From BOG-1155 sp050012495 (GTDB taxonomy: Bacteria > Desulfobacterota > Syntrophorhabdia > Syntrophorhabdales > WCHB1-27), in contig JBEKHB010000009.1 in the NCBI GenBank assembly GCA_050012495.1, positions 1 to 64,000 on the forward strand: a DNA stretch of 64,000 nt, in the 5' to 3' direction. The notes below the pieces were generated by a model. It made no database searches. It was not told the DNA's origin and saw only the letters and a program-made list of their open reading frames with translations. Shown here piece by piece: positions 54,549-62,975 of this stretch (positions within the stretch are counted from its first letter, which is position 1; every line of letters begins with the position of its first letter). The translations under genes and the position numbers were made by a program.

Positions 54549-55721
54549 ATGGAAGAGATAAATAGGAGGGATTTCATAAAAACCACAGCGGTAATCGCGG
54601 GGGCCGCAGCTTTGAGTGGTATGCCGGGCATACTCAAGGCGCAGACAAAATCGGTTGTCGCAGTCATGAAAAGCGACATGGACCTGGGGTCGAGCTGCAA
54701 CTTCGACATGTCGGTTTGGGGAGATGACACGGCAAAATCGACCCAAAAGCTGGGATTGATGGAGCTCAACTGGAAACCAGATACCATGGCCGAGATCGAA
54801 AGAATGGTGAGAAGCGCTGTTAAGCTCACGGGCGGGCTTCCCGTAAAAGCGGGGGATAGGGTTCTTATCAAGGTCAACGTCGTACAGACGCCGCATCTTG
54901 GATTCTTTCTCTTGCCTGAATATTCAACGGGCCGGGCCATAGCAACGATCAGCGACCCCCGGGTGGCCATCGTCACGGCCAAAATAGCGAGGGAACAGGG
55001 CGCCAGGAAGGTCATAATCGCCGAGAGCAACGCCAGTAATTGCCACAGTTTTTTCCAGGAAGCAGGCTACGAGACAGGCGTTGCTGCACTGAAGGACCCG
55101 GACGTAGAGATCCTCTATCTTGACGGCACCCCTTACAAAACGATAAAGCCCCGGAAGGCACTTGCGCTCCCCCAGTACGCGATATTCGATATCGTTGACA
55201 AGGTCGATACTCTGGTCAGCATCGCCCCTATGAAGACCCATATGTGGGCAGGAACCTCAATGACCATGAAGAATTTTATCGGTCTTCCGGCGAATAAGGT
55301 GTACGGAAGCTACAAGTCCGGCCTTCCCCATTCGAACATCGCCGATGTCATCGTCGACATGACGGCCATGGTCAGGGACCGGATCAAGTCACACTACGGG
55401 ATCGTGACCGGAATCTATGCCGGCGAGGGCCTGGGACCTCTCGCGGTAGACGCGAAATTGTTGAATACCATCGTGGCAGGTCCCGATTATGTGGCCGTGG
55501 ACGCGGTGGGAAGCACTATCATGGGGTTCGACGCCGCTGCCATCGGTCACATCAGGAAGGCCCATGAAAAAGGCCTCGGAAGCATGAAAGGCATCGAAGT
55601 GGTCGGCACACCCATCGAGAAGGTGCAGTTTGCCGCCAAGCCGATTCCGGAGGCGGCCAGGCAGAAGGGGGGGGAGAACAACAGTTGGGACAGCCTGATA
55701 GGGCGCAAGCTGCCAGCGTGA
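54549..55721 (+). CDS. Tat-exported DUF362 protein
   Basis: A 390-residue protein with a twin-arginine signal (NRRDFIKTTA, then a hydrophobic stretch to about residue 32). The DUF362 domain covers about 60-300, with KVNVVQTPH, IAPMKTHMWAGTSMTMKNFIG and the later SGLPHSN. Despite frequent annotation as Fe-S proteins, no clustered Cys motif is present here. It may be a periplasmic enzyme. A strong AAAGGAGGAGG precedes the ATG. It sits between the dehydratase and the cyclase-family protein. Confidence 0.82.
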   Translation: MEEINRRDFIKTTAVIAGAAALSGMPGILKAQTKSVVAVMKSDMDLGSSCNFDMSVWGDDTAKSTQKLGLMELNWKPDTMAEIERMVRSAVKLTGGLPVKAGDRVLIKVNVVQTPHLGFFLLPEYSTGRAIATISDPRVAIVTAKIAREQGARKVIIAESNASNCHSFFQEAGYETGVAALKDPDVEILYLDGTPYKTIKPRKALALPQYAIFDIVDKVDTLVSIAPMKTHMWAGTSMTMKNFIGLPANKVYGSYKSGLPHSNIADVIVDMTAMVRDRIKSHYGIVTGIYAGEGLGPLAVDAKLLNTIVAGPDYVAVDAVGSTIMGFDAAAIGHIRKAHEKGLGSMKGIEVVGTPIEKVQFAAKPIPEAARQKGGENNSWDSLIGRKLPA

Positions 55722-55756
55722 CAGACTCTATTAAGAATAATGGGGAGGTAAAATCT

Positions 55757-56776
55757 ATGAAGGCGAAAACAGGGGTCGGGATTTTGGTGGTTGTTTTTGC
55801 GGCAATGTTCCTGGCAGCATTTCTTGTCGGGACGGACACAAGAACGAGCAGTGCCGGAGAAGCGGCAGGCCTGTTGCCGGAGAAATGGTGGCCCTCCAAG
55901 TATGGGGCAGATGATGAGAGAGGCGCCAATAATCTCATAACTCCAGGCGTAGTCATGGGCGCCCTCAAGATACCCAAGACCGGGCAAATCTACAAGCTTA
56001 CCAAACCCTATACCAATCACATGCCGCTTCCGTGGGGACGCACCTATAGCCTGACTATCCCCGGATGCCCCGCCGGAGGCCCATATGGAAAGCAGGGAAT
56101 CGTATGGAATGACGAATTTCTGGTCGGGGAAATTTCGCAGGTAGGGACTCAATTTGACGGTCTGGGCCACATTGGCTTAAGAGACAGCCAGGGGGTGTAC
56201 AGATGGTACAATGGTCATGCGTTCAATCAGAATTCTGCGGAAAATGCCCACGGACTCAAACACCTCGGCCCGGAGAAACTGGTGCCCTACATAACGAGGG
56301 GCGTCCTGATCGACGTGGCAGGGTTAAGAGGCGTCAAGACGATGAAGAAGGGTGAGATAATCACCGTCGCCGACATAGAGGCCTGCATCAAGAAGGCAGG
56401 GATCGCCCCCATCAAGAAGGGAGACGCGGTCTTATTCAATACCGGATGGATTGAACTGTGGGATGGGGATCCCAAAGTTTACAATGAAGGCTGTCCCGGC
56501 GTGGGCGTCAAGGGTCTCAAGTACCTTGTCAGTAAGGAGGTGAGCATAGTAGGAGGGGATACCTGGCCGGCCCTCGATGCCGTCCCCGGGGAAGACGCAG
56601 ACTATCCTTTTCCGGCGCACAGCTTCATGGAATGCGTCAATGGAATCGGGCAACTCCAGAACCTCGATTTGCGGGAACTTGCCAAAGATAAGGTGTATGA
56701 ATTCTTGTTTGTTTTTTCGCCCATTCCTCTGGAGGGCGCAACCGGTTCACCGGTAAGCGCACTAGCTATTCGCTGA
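55757..56776 (+). CDS. exported cyclase-family (kynurenine-formamidase-like) hydrolase
   Basis: A 339-residue protein starting at ATG 55757 (GGGGAGGT upstream; earlier in-frame ATGs overlap the previous gene). Residues 1-34 form a signal peptide. The cyclase domain follows. The usual metal motif HxGTHxDxxxH is present as Gln128-VGT-Gln132-FD-GLG-His138, so the first two His are Gln; Asp134 and His138 remain. This QVGTQFDGLGH form is recurrent in a subgroup, but metal binding could differ. It probably acts on a cyclic or amide organic acid in the periplasm. Confidence 0.82.
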   Translation: MKAKTGVGILVVVFAAMFLAAFLVGTDTRTSSAGEAAGLLPEKWWPSKYGADDERGANNLITPGVVMGALKIPKTGQIYKLTKPYTNHMPLPWGRTYSLTIPGCPAGGPYGKQGIVWNDEFLVGEISQVGTQFDGLGHIGLRDSQGVYRWYNGHAFNQNSAENAHGLKHLGPEKLVPYITRGVLIDVAGLRGVKTMKKGEIITVADIEACIKKAGIAPIKKGDAVLFNTGWIELWDGDPKVYNEGCPGVGVKGLKYLVSKEVSIVGGDTWPALDAVPGEDADYPFPAHSFMECVNGIGQLQNLDLRELAKDKVYEFLFVFSPIPLEGATGSPVSALAIR

Positions 56777-56816
56777 TAGGGCTTAGGTTACGCGGGTTAG
56801 AAGTAGTTAGTCCTCC

Positions 56817-56862
56817 CTCTCCTCCCCTCCCCGGGCCGTCCGGCCCGGGGAGGGGAGGAGAG
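56817..56862. terminator. perfect 21-bp hairpin after the cyclase gene
   Basis: The arms 56817-56837 and 56842-56862 are exact complements around GTCC; the centre reads CCCCGGGCC-GTCC-GGCCCGGGG. No T-run follows on either strand, so it is a strong stem that may end or protect the upstream transcript. Confidence 0.6.
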
Positions 56863-56908
56863 ATTGCTCTTAACCAGCCGATATTAAGACGCTAAAAGGG
56901 TCGGTCCC

Positions 56909-58354
56909 ATGATGACGCCGCAGGCATACGAGGAGAGTCTGAGGGAGCTGAATCTGGTCGTCTACATGTTCGGCGAGAGGATAGAGAACGTCGTCGATCA
57001 TCCCATTATCCGCCCCTCGATGAACGCCGTGGCCAAGACTTACGAATTAGCCCTCCGGCCCGAGTTCGAAGCGATCATGACCGCCCGGTCCCATCTGACG
57101 GGAAGGAAGGTCAATCGGTTCACCCATGTCCACCAAGGTATCGACGATCTGATAAACAAGAGCAAGATGGGGAGGCTGCTCGGTCGGGAGACGGGATGTT
57201 GCTTTCAGAGGTGCGTCGGCACGGACGCCCTCAACGCGCTCTCCATCGTCACCTACAATATAGATGAGAAACACGGCACGAACTACTATAAGCGCTTCCT
57301 GAAATACCTCCGCTACGTGCAGGAAAGGGACCTCACCTGCGACGGGGCGATGACCGACCCGAAGGGCGACAGGTCCTTGGCGCCGCACAAGCAAGCGGAT
57401 CCGGATCTCTTCCTCAGAATACTGGAAGAAAGGAAAAACGGGATTGTCGTGAGGGGCGCCAAGGCCCATCAGACTGGCGCCGTCAATTCTCACGAGATCA
57501 TCGCCATGCCTACCATCGCCCTGGGAAAAGAAGATCAGGATTACGCGGTGGCATTTGCTGTCCCAAGCAACGCTTCCGGTGTCCTCTTCGTCATGGGGCG
57601 GCAGTCGTGCGACACGAGAAAACTTGAAGACGGAGATATCGACACGGGCAACGTGCTCTTCGGGGGGCATGAGGCACTGATCGTCTTTGACGACGTCTTC
57701 GTGCCGTGGGAGCGCGTGTTCATGTTCAGAGAGTATGAGTTTGCGGGCCAACTGGTGGAGAGATTCGCTTCCTATCATCGCCAGAGCTACGCATGCAAGG
57801 TCGGCGTGGGAGACGTGCTCATAGGCGCTGCCCAGACGGTCGCGGAATACAACGGGATCGAGAAGACCTCACACGTGAAGGATAAGATCATCGAGATGAA
57901 CCACCTGAACGAGACGCTCTACTGCGGGTGCATGGCCTGTGCGTCCGAGGGGCACAGGGAGCCGAGCGGCACATACGCGGTCGACACGCTGCTCGCCAAC
58001 GTGCACAAGCAGAATGTGACGAGGTTTCCTTACGAGATCGCACGTCTTGCGCAGGACATCGCGGGGGGGCTGCTCGTCACGATGCCGTCCGAGAAGGATT
58101 TCACCTCTCCTGAATGCGGCAAATGGGTAAACAAGTATTTCAGGGGAAGGGCTGATGTCCCGACCCTTGATCGCATGCGGATACTAAGGCTCATCGAGAA
58201 TATCACGCTGGGCACGGCGGCGGTCGGGTATCTTACGGAGTCGATGCACGGGGCAGGTTCTCCCCAGGCACAGCGGATCATGATCTCCCGCTACGAGAAC
58301 ATGAAAGAGAAGCAAGAGGCGGCGAAGAGACTCTGCCGGATCGAAGAGGCGTGA
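56909..58354 (+). CDS. 4-hydroxybutyryl-CoA dehydratase / 4-hydroxyphenylacetate 3-hydroxylase-family flavoprotein
   Basis: A 481-residue protein of the HpaB/AbfD family. Two ATGs are adjacent (56909, 56912). Cys98 and Cys102 (CFQRC) fall where AbfD has its [4Fe-4S] ligands Cys99 and Cys103. His290 and Cys296 (HRQSYAC) are near AbfD His292 and Cys299, but their spacing is six instead of seven. The set suggests an oxygen-sensitive FAD/[4Fe-4S] dehydratase rather than a flavin monooxygenase, which fits an anaerobe. The acyl-CoA substrate is unknown. It overlaps a small unlisted ORF by 4 bp. Confidence 0.82.
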   Translation: MMTPQAYEESLRELNLVVYMFGERIENVVDHPIIRPSMNAVAKTYELALRPEFEAIMTARSHLTGRKVNRFTHVHQGIDDLINKSKMGRLLGRETGCCFQRCVGTDALNALSIVTYNIDEKHGTNYYKRFLKYLRYVQERDLTCDGAMTDPKGDRSLAPHKQADPDLFLRILEERKNGIVVRGAKAHQTGAVNSHEIIAMPTIALGKEDQDYAVAFAVPSNASGVLFVMGRQSCDTRKLEDGDIDTGNVLFGGHEALIVFDDVFVPWERVFMFREYEFAGQLVERFASYHRQSYACKVGVGDVLIGAAQTVAEYNGIEKTSHVKDKIIEMNHLNETLYCGCMACASEGHREPSGTYAVDTLLANVHKQNVTRFPYEIARLAQDIAGGLLVTMPSEKDFTSPECGKWVNKYFRGRADVPTLDRMRILRLIENITLGTAAVGYLTESMHGAGSPQAQRIMISRYENMKEKQEAAKRLCRIEEA

Positions 58355-58527
58355 GATGTGCCGTTGTCCCCTTTTCTGAAGCGGGCTTCCATGCCGAAGC
58401 CGCCCTGTGCTGCATGAAAATGCACGACTGTTTTGACACGACCGTCCGCTTTGTCGTGACCGGCATCGACAACGACCAGACCAAGCTCCTCACGAACGCG
58501 TTCCTCGTGGAAGAGAACCATGCATGA
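58351..58527 (+). CDS. small coupled ORF of 58 codons, unknown function
   Basis: GTG 58351 overlaps the previous stop (GTGA) and the TGA 58525-58527 overlaps the larB start by 8 bp. That tight coupling on both sides argues for a real gene. The protein begins MRCAVVPFSEAGFHAEAALC and has a Cys/His-rich first half (CC, then MHDC), followed by RFVVTGIDNDQTKLL. I recognise no family. It could be a metal-binding or chaperone accessory for the AbfD-like enzyme or for LarB. Confidence 0.55.
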   Translation: MRCAVVPFSEAGFHAEAALCCMKMHDCFDTTVRFVVTGIDNDQTKLLTNAFLVEENHA

Positions 58528-59260
58528 ATCTATCCTCCGACTCCTTTCCGCCGTTGCCGACGGCACGGTCTCGGTGGGGACCGCCTTTGAAGAGCTGAAG
58601 GATTTCCCCTTTCAGGACCTGACCCACACGAAGATCGATCATCACAGACAGCTGCGCAAGGGGATCCAGGAAGTGATCTTCGGCGAAGGAAAGACCATCG
58701 AGCAGATAACCGACATCGTGCGCTCCATGCGGGAGAAAGAGATCGATGTGCTCGCCACGAGGGTCGACGAGGGGAAGGGGAAAAGACTCCTCGAGTCCTT
58801 TCCGGACGGTACCTATTTCGAGGCGGCCCGTTGTTTCCACATTCAGAAGGATACGTCCGTCAAAGGGAAAGGGACCGTCCTCATACTCTCCGCGGGCACG
58901 AGCGACATACCCGTGGCCGAAGAGGCGTTCGTGGCCTCCACCTTCTTCGGCAACACCACGGAAAGACTTTACGATGTCGGCGTGGCAGGCATCCACCGCC
59001 TGTTCCACAACCTCGAAACCCTCAAGAAGGCGCGCGTGATCATCGTGGCCGCGGGCATGGGAGGGGCGCTCCCTTCCATCGTGGCCGGCATCGTCGGGGT
59101 GCCCGTGATCGCCATCCCCACGAGCATCGGCTACGGCGCGAGCCTGGGAGGCTTCTCCGCCCTGCTCTCCATGCTCAATTCCTGCTCTACCGTGGCTACC
59201 TTCAATATCGACAACGGCTTCGGAGCTGCCTATTTCGCCACCCTCGTCAACCGCCTATGA
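58520..59260 (+). CDS. larB: nickel-pincer cofactor biosynthesis protein LarB
   Basis: A 246-residue protein. The N-terminal part (about 1-115) is specific to LarB; the C-terminal part is an AIR-carboxylase (PurE-like) domain with SAGTSDIPVAEEA, VAAGMGGALPSIVAG and PTSIGYG. LarB carboxylates and hydrolyses nicotinic acid adenine dinucleotide, the first step of the nickel-pincer nucleotide cofactor used by lactate racemase. It overlaps a truncated larC by 4 bp. larE is not in the window. Confidence 0.9.
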   Translation: MHESILRLLSAVADGTVSVGTAFEELKDFPFQDLTHTKIDHHRQLRKGIQEVIFGEGKTIEQITDIVRSMREKEIDVLATRVDEGKGKRLLESFPDGTYFEAARCFHIQKDTSVKGKGTVLILSAGTSDIPVAEEAFVASTFFGNTTERLYDVGVAGIHRLFHNLETLKKARVIIVAAGMGGALPSIVAGIVGVPVIAIPTSIGYGASLGGFSALLSMLNSCSTVATFNIDNGFGAAYFATLVNRL

Positions 59261-59397
59261 AGATTCTCTATCTCGACCCCATCCTCGGCATAAGCGGCGA
59301 CATGACGATCAGCGCGCTCATCGACGCGGGATGCCCCTTTCCCGTGCTCATGGACCTGCACGGACAGCTGCCCGAGGGTCCTGATGAGGGACCGTAA
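59257..59397 (+). pseudogene. larC: truncated LarC
   Basis: 46 codons that start like LarC (KILYLDPILGISGDMTISAL) and then stop at TAA 59395; full LarC has about 400 residues. LarC inserts nickel into the pincer cofactor, so this fragment cannot do that. The ATG overlaps the larB stop (ATGA), as in intact operons. The following 250 bp carry an inverted-repeat element and then a decayed hicAB locus, so an insertion or deletion probably removed the rest. Confidence 0.75.
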
Positions 59398-59492
59398 ATA
59401 AGTAACCAACTCACCACGTCTGCCAAGTTCGGTGACCATACTCGTTATGGCTCACTTTACGGATGTGCGGGGGGGGGCGCTCTTGAAATGTG

Positions 59493-59620
59493 ATTCCTGA
59501 GAAGTAACTCCGTTTTGTGGATTAATGACGGCTCGCATAAGAAATTGGTGCAGTATTTACAAGATGTTGGATACGGCATGTTGTGCCGACCTGCTTCAAA
59601 GTGAGTTGCTTCTCAGGGAT
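59493..59620. repeat. inverted-repeat (MITE-like) element
   Basis: Imperfect terminal arms of about 24 bp (59493-59517 and 59597-59620) share AT.CCTGAGAAG.AACTC..TTT. The 128-bp element codes for nothing I can support. It lies just beyond the truncated larC and before hicA, and a run of ten G (about 59469-59477) is nearby. Confidence 0.55.
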
Positions 59621-59666
59621 CGCATTATAACTTTCCCTCCTCAGGGAGTAATTGTTGACAAAAGTC

Positions 59667-59843
59667 CTATTTGAGGCCGAGCCGGCGCCGGATCAAGTCG
59701 CAGAGAGAGCTCTTAATTTCATTGTGTCGGGGAACTGGAGCCTTCTTTCCGTTCGCGGGATTAGCATAAATATCGTGGCCGCTGCCATGTCTCTTAAGAT
59801 AGCAGCCTGCCTCGACCAGTTCCTTCAGGAACTCGTGCCGTTT
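59667..59843 (-). pseudogene. hicA: HicA-type toxin lacking a start codon
   Basis: The minus-strand frame from 59843 to stop TAG (59669-59667) reads KRHEFLKELVEAGCYLKRHG, then HDIYANP and APVPRHNEIK, a full-length HicA mRNA interferase with its catalytic His. The codon before the Lys is TCG; going upstream no ATG, GTG or TTG occurs in the frame before HicB sequence. In the family the antitoxin stop and toxin start overlap as ATGA. Here the same place reads TCGA. The toxin therefore appears silenced. Confidence 0.7.
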
Positions 59844-60049
59844 CGAACGGCAACCTCGATCTGTTTGGTCTGACGTCCCTTTGCATTGGGTTCAACTTCG
59901 TCTTCCATCATCAGCGCATAGGCTTCCCTGATGTTGTTTTCCAGGTCGTTTAATGTTTCACCCTGGCTAAATACGCCCGGAACTTCCTTGAGGCGCCCTA
60001 CGTACCAATTGTCGTCAAGCCAGTATTCAAGGGTAAACAGCTTTGCCAT
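59825..60049 (-). CDS. hicB: HicB-family antitoxin
   Basis: A 74-residue protein beginning at the ATG whose complement ends at 60049, with AGGAGGTGG upstream. It is the small HicB type with only the partial RNase-H-like fold (WYVGRLKEVPGVFSQGETLNDLENNIREAYAL). The last six residues (RNGTSS) come from loss of the stop in the ATGA overlap with hicA. As the toxin frame has no start codon, this antitoxin is probably a remnant, still with a good promoter. Confidence 0.8.
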   Translation of the reverse strand: MAKLFTLEYWLDDNWYVGRLKEVPGVFSQGETLNDLENNIREAYALMMEDEVEPNAKGRQTKQIEVAVRNGTSS

Positions 60050-60075
60050 GGTTTCCACCTCCTGCGCGTTTCCCT

Positions 60076-60104
60076 AGTCTACTTCTTCAAGCTCTATTGG
60101 TCAA
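60076..60104 (-). promoter_or_regulatory. promoter of hicB
   Basis: On the minus strand, TTGACC (60099-60104), a 17-bp spacer and TAGACT (60076-60081), 26 bp before the ATG. Confidence 0.55.
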
Positions 60105-60183
60105 CTAGGACCCTCAAGGGCAAGGCCGCTTGACAACGCCGACAGGAGCAGCATAAATTAGGACCGACGGTGCAAGGGGCGTT

Positions 60184-60603
60184 ATGAAGAGGATACTGGT
60201 CGAATGGTTCCACTGCGACGGGAAAGGGTCTGTCTGCTCCGGATGGGAGAAAAACCGGGAGCTGATCGAGAGCACTATCGAGGCCATGCGGCCTTTCATG
60301 GGGACAATGCAGGTGCAGCTCGACTTCCGGGAGGTCAGGCTGACCGGAGACGAAACGCAGCGTGCCGATACGGTGAAGATCAACGGCAAGAAGATAGAGG
60401 AGCTTATCGACGCGGCTCACGAAACAACAAAGTGCAGCCGCCCGACAAATGGTCGCACCGGCCCGGATCTTGTGCGGGGTTCTTCTCTTCCCGGCGGGAA
60501 CGCGACTAATCTCTCGGAGATGCTGGTCGATGCTATTCTGAAAGAAAGCGGCAGTTTTGCCCGTTGCGGCTGCGGGTGCAGCCCCGACGATCTGTCCCGC
60601 TAA
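60184..60603 (+). CDS. small Cys-containing protein, DUF2703-like
   Basis: A 139-residue cytoplasmic protein. The first part resembles DUF2703/thioredoxin-fold proteins: a short strand (RILVEWFHC), a helix, LDFREVRLTGDETQRADTVKINGKKIEELI. The C-terminal tail has CGCGC, which could bind metal. It precedes the AOR gene by 14 bp and likely shares its transcript, suggesting a role in redox or metal delivery to AOR. The assignment is weak. Confidence 0.5.
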   Translation: MKRILVEWFHCDGKGSVCSGWEKNRELIESTIEAMRPFMGTMQVQLDFREVRLTGDETQRADTVKINGKKIEELIDAAHETTKCSRPTNGRTGPDLVRGSSLPGGNATNLSEMLVDAILKESGSFARCGCGCSPDDLSR

Positions 60604-60617
60604 AGGAGTTTTAGATA

Positions 60618-62756
60618 ATGGGCACGTTCAACGCGTATGAGATGAAGAGACTCGCCTATGAGAAGCCGCTTATAGAGAAGGGATACGCGAACCGGACCCT
60701 CTACGTCAACCTCTCCGATCAGGATATCGCTATCAAACCGGTGACAGGGAAGATGAAAGAGGTCTTCGTGGGAGGGAAAGGCTTCGACCTGTGGCTCCTA
60801 TGGCACGCGGTGAAAGGGAGCACCCGATGGAACGATCCCGAGAACGCCATCTGCATCGCCTCCGGCCCCCTCGGCGGCACGCCTATCTATCCTGGTTCCG
60901 GCAAGAGCATCGTCACCGCCATCTCCGCTACCACCGGCTCCGTGATGGATTCCAACGTGGGCGGCTACTTCGGTCCCTACCTCAAGTTCTCCGGCTTCGA
61001 TGCGCTGGAGATCCAGGGCAAGTCGAAAGTCCCGGCAATCATCTTCATCGACGGCATCGAGGAGCAGGTCCAAATCCTGGAGGCCGCGGGGCTGCCCGAG
61101 GGGGCCCATGAGATATCGGCGCTGCTGACGGACTATTTCGGCAGGGGAGAGCCGAGGGATATCTCCGTCGTGACGACCGGACCAGGGGCGCGCCATACCC
61201 TTATCGGATGCCTCAATTTCTCGTGGTATGATCAAAAGCGGTCGAGAAGCAGGCTCAAGCAGGCCGGCCGCGGGGGCGTAGGGACCGTATTCGCGGACAA
61301 AGGGCTCGCGGCCATTGTCGCCCGCTGGCACACGGTCACGCTCTCCACGAACAACCCGGCTGACGCATCGGCGCTGAAAAAGGTCGCAAATCTCCATTCA
61401 AGGGAGATCGTGGAGCAGGACCCGAAACAGAACCACATGTCCTCGGTGGGCACCGCCCATCTTGTGAGCATCATGAACGACTACGACCTCCTGCCCGTCC
61501 ATAATTATCGGTACGGGCGCCACCCGGATGCGGCCGCTATGGGCGAGGAGGTTTTTCGGGGCCTCTTCGACAAGGGCTTTGACGGCTGCTGGATCGGCTG
61601 TACACTTTCATGCAGCCACGGGGTGAAGGATTTCGTGCCTGTCAGCGGGCCCAATAAGGGGCAAAAGGTGTTCGTCGACGGGCCTGAGTACGAGACCATC
61701 GCGGGGTGCGGATCGAACCTCGGCATCTTCGATCCCCTCTTCGTGGTCGAGATGAACTTCTATTGCGACGCCTACGGCCTCGACTCGATCTCTGTGGGGA
61801 CAAGCATCGCCTTTGCCATGGAGTGCTTTGAGATGGGTCTCATCAACACGACGCATACGGGCGGGATAGACCTTTCTTTCGGCAACAGGGAAGGCGTCCT
61901 TACACTGCTCCACCAGATGGCAAAAGGCGAGGGGTTCGGCGCCGTTGTGGGCCAGGCAGTCCGGAGGATGAAGGAGATATTCAGCCGCAGCTACGGCGCG
62001 GACAGCGCCGTTATGGCGGATATCGGCATGGAGGCCAAGGGCCTGGAGTTTTCCGAATATATGAGCAAGGAATCCCTTGCGCAGCAGGGCGGCTACGGTC
62101 TGGCCCTGAAAGGGCCGCAGCATGATGAGGCATGGCTGATTTTCCTCGATATGGTGTACAACTTCCTGCCCACCTTTGACAAGAAGGCAGAGGCCCTCCA
62201 CTGGTTTCCCCTCTTCCGCACATGGTTCGGCCTCTGCGGTCTCTGCAAGCTGCCGTGGAACGACGTCACGCCTGCCGACAACAGAGAGACGGCAGAGCCG
62301 GCGAAGGTAATGAAACACGTAGAGTGGTACGCCGAGTACTTCAGCGCGGTGACGGGCAGGAAGGCGACGCCGGACGACCTGATCGCCATGAGCGAAAGAG
62401 TGTACAATTTCCAAAGGGTCTTCTGTCTGAAGATGGGCTTTGGCCGCAGGGTCCATGACGCGATCCCTTACCGCGCCATGGGTCCGGTAACCGTCGAGGA
62501 GTACGAGTCGAGGGCAGAGCGCTACGACGGCCAACTGAAAGAACTCTACAACCTGAGCATCGAGGGAAAGGAGACGCAGGAGAAGGTGAGGCTCCTCAGG
62601 CGGCTGCGCGAGGAGAGATACGAACAGCTCAAGGATGCCGTGTACGAGAGAAGGGGCTGGACAAAGGACGGCATTCCCACCCTTGCCACGGTAAAGCGGC
62701 TCGGCATCGACTTTCCGGAAGTCCTGGAAGTATTGAAGGCCCACGGGGTTGCGTGA
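60618..62756 (+). CDS. aldehyde:ferredoxin oxidoreductase family protein (AOR)
   Basis: A 712-residue tungsten/molybdenum-pterin enzyme. The N-terminal AOR domain begins LYVNLSDQDIAIKPVTGK. The [4Fe-4S] ligands are Cys324, Cys328 and Cys332 (CWIGCTLSC) and, late, Cys540 or Cys543 (GLCGLCKLPW). It oxidises aldehydes to acids, or in reverse reduces acids or, in related BamB proteins, dearomatises benzoyl-CoA, using ferredoxin. The C-terminal 120 residues are unusually long and helical. A MoaD/ThiS gene follows with the stop and start overlapping, which is common beside AOR genes. Confidence 0.9.
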   Translation: MGTFNAYEMKRLAYEKPLIEKGYANRTLYVNLSDQDIAIKPVTGKMKEVFVGGKGFDLWLLWHAVKGSTRWNDPENAICIASGPLGGTPIYPGSGKSIVTAISATTGSVMDSNVGGYFGPYLKFSGFDALEIQGKSKVPAIIFIDGIEEQVQILEAAGLPEGAHEISALLTDYFGRGEPRDISVVTTGPGARHTLIGCLNFSWYDQKRSRSRLKQAGRGGVGTVFADKGLAAIVARWHTVTLSTNNPADASALKKVANLHSREIVEQDPKQNHMSSVGTAHLVSIMNDYDLLPVHNYRYGRHPDAAAMGEEVFRGLFDKGFDGCWIGCTLSCSHGVKDFVPVSGPNKGQKVFVDGPEYETIAGCGSNLGIFDPLFVVEMNFYCDAYGLDSISVGTSIAFAMECFEMGLINTTHTGGIDLSFGNREGVLTLLHQMAKGEGFGAVVGQAVRRMKEIFSRSYGADSAVMADIGMEAKGLEFSEYMSKESLAQQGGYGLALKGPQHDEAWLIFLDMVYNFLPTFDKKAEALHWFPLFRTWFGLCGLCKLPWNDVTPADNRETAEPAKVMKHVEWYAEYFSAVTGRKATPDDLIAMSERVYNFQRVFCLKMGFGRRVHDAIPYRAMGPVTVEEYESRAERYDGQLKELYNLSIEGKETQEKVRLLRRLREERYEQLKDAVYERRGWTKDGIPTLATVKRLGIDFPEVLEVLKAHGVA

Positions 62757-62953
62757 TGGTGAAGGTCGACGGCAAAAACCTGGCCTGGCACGAGGGGATG
62801 ACCGTCGCCGATCTCCTCAGGGAATTGAACGACTCGTATCCTTATGCATTGGCGCGGATCGACGGTAAGGCCTTCACCGGTCACGAATTTGACAAGGCGC
62901 CGGTGCCGGACAACGCGGAGGTCTTTCTGGTACATCTGGTGGCAGGCGGCTAA
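62756..62953 (+). CDS. MoaD/ThiS-family sulfur carrier
   Basis: A 65-residue ubiquitin-fold protein ending in the Gly-Gly needed for thiocarboxylate formation (VHLVAGG). It begins MVKVDGKNLAWHEGMTVADLL. It supplies sulfur for pterin cofactor or thiamine. Its start overlaps the AOR stop by one base, so it probably helps make the tungstopterin or molybdopterin of that enzyme. Confidence 0.85.
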   Translation: MVKVDGKNLAWHEGMTVADLLRELNDSYPYALARIDGKAFTGHEFDKAPVPDNAEVFLVHLVAGG

Positions 62954-62975
62954 AGGACCTTGTGGGGGAGTGCGG

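Noticed and set aside
56777..56908. Intrinsic terminator call for the 21-bp hairpin
   Set aside because: The stem is strong but no T-run follows, so canonical termination is not supported; it is listed with lowered confidence.
59652..59873. 73-codon open frame on the plus strand
   Set aside because: It is antisense to the hicA remnant and the end of hicB, which have clear family sequence.
61608..62744. 378-codon open frame on the minus strand
   Set aside because: Antisense to the AOR gene.
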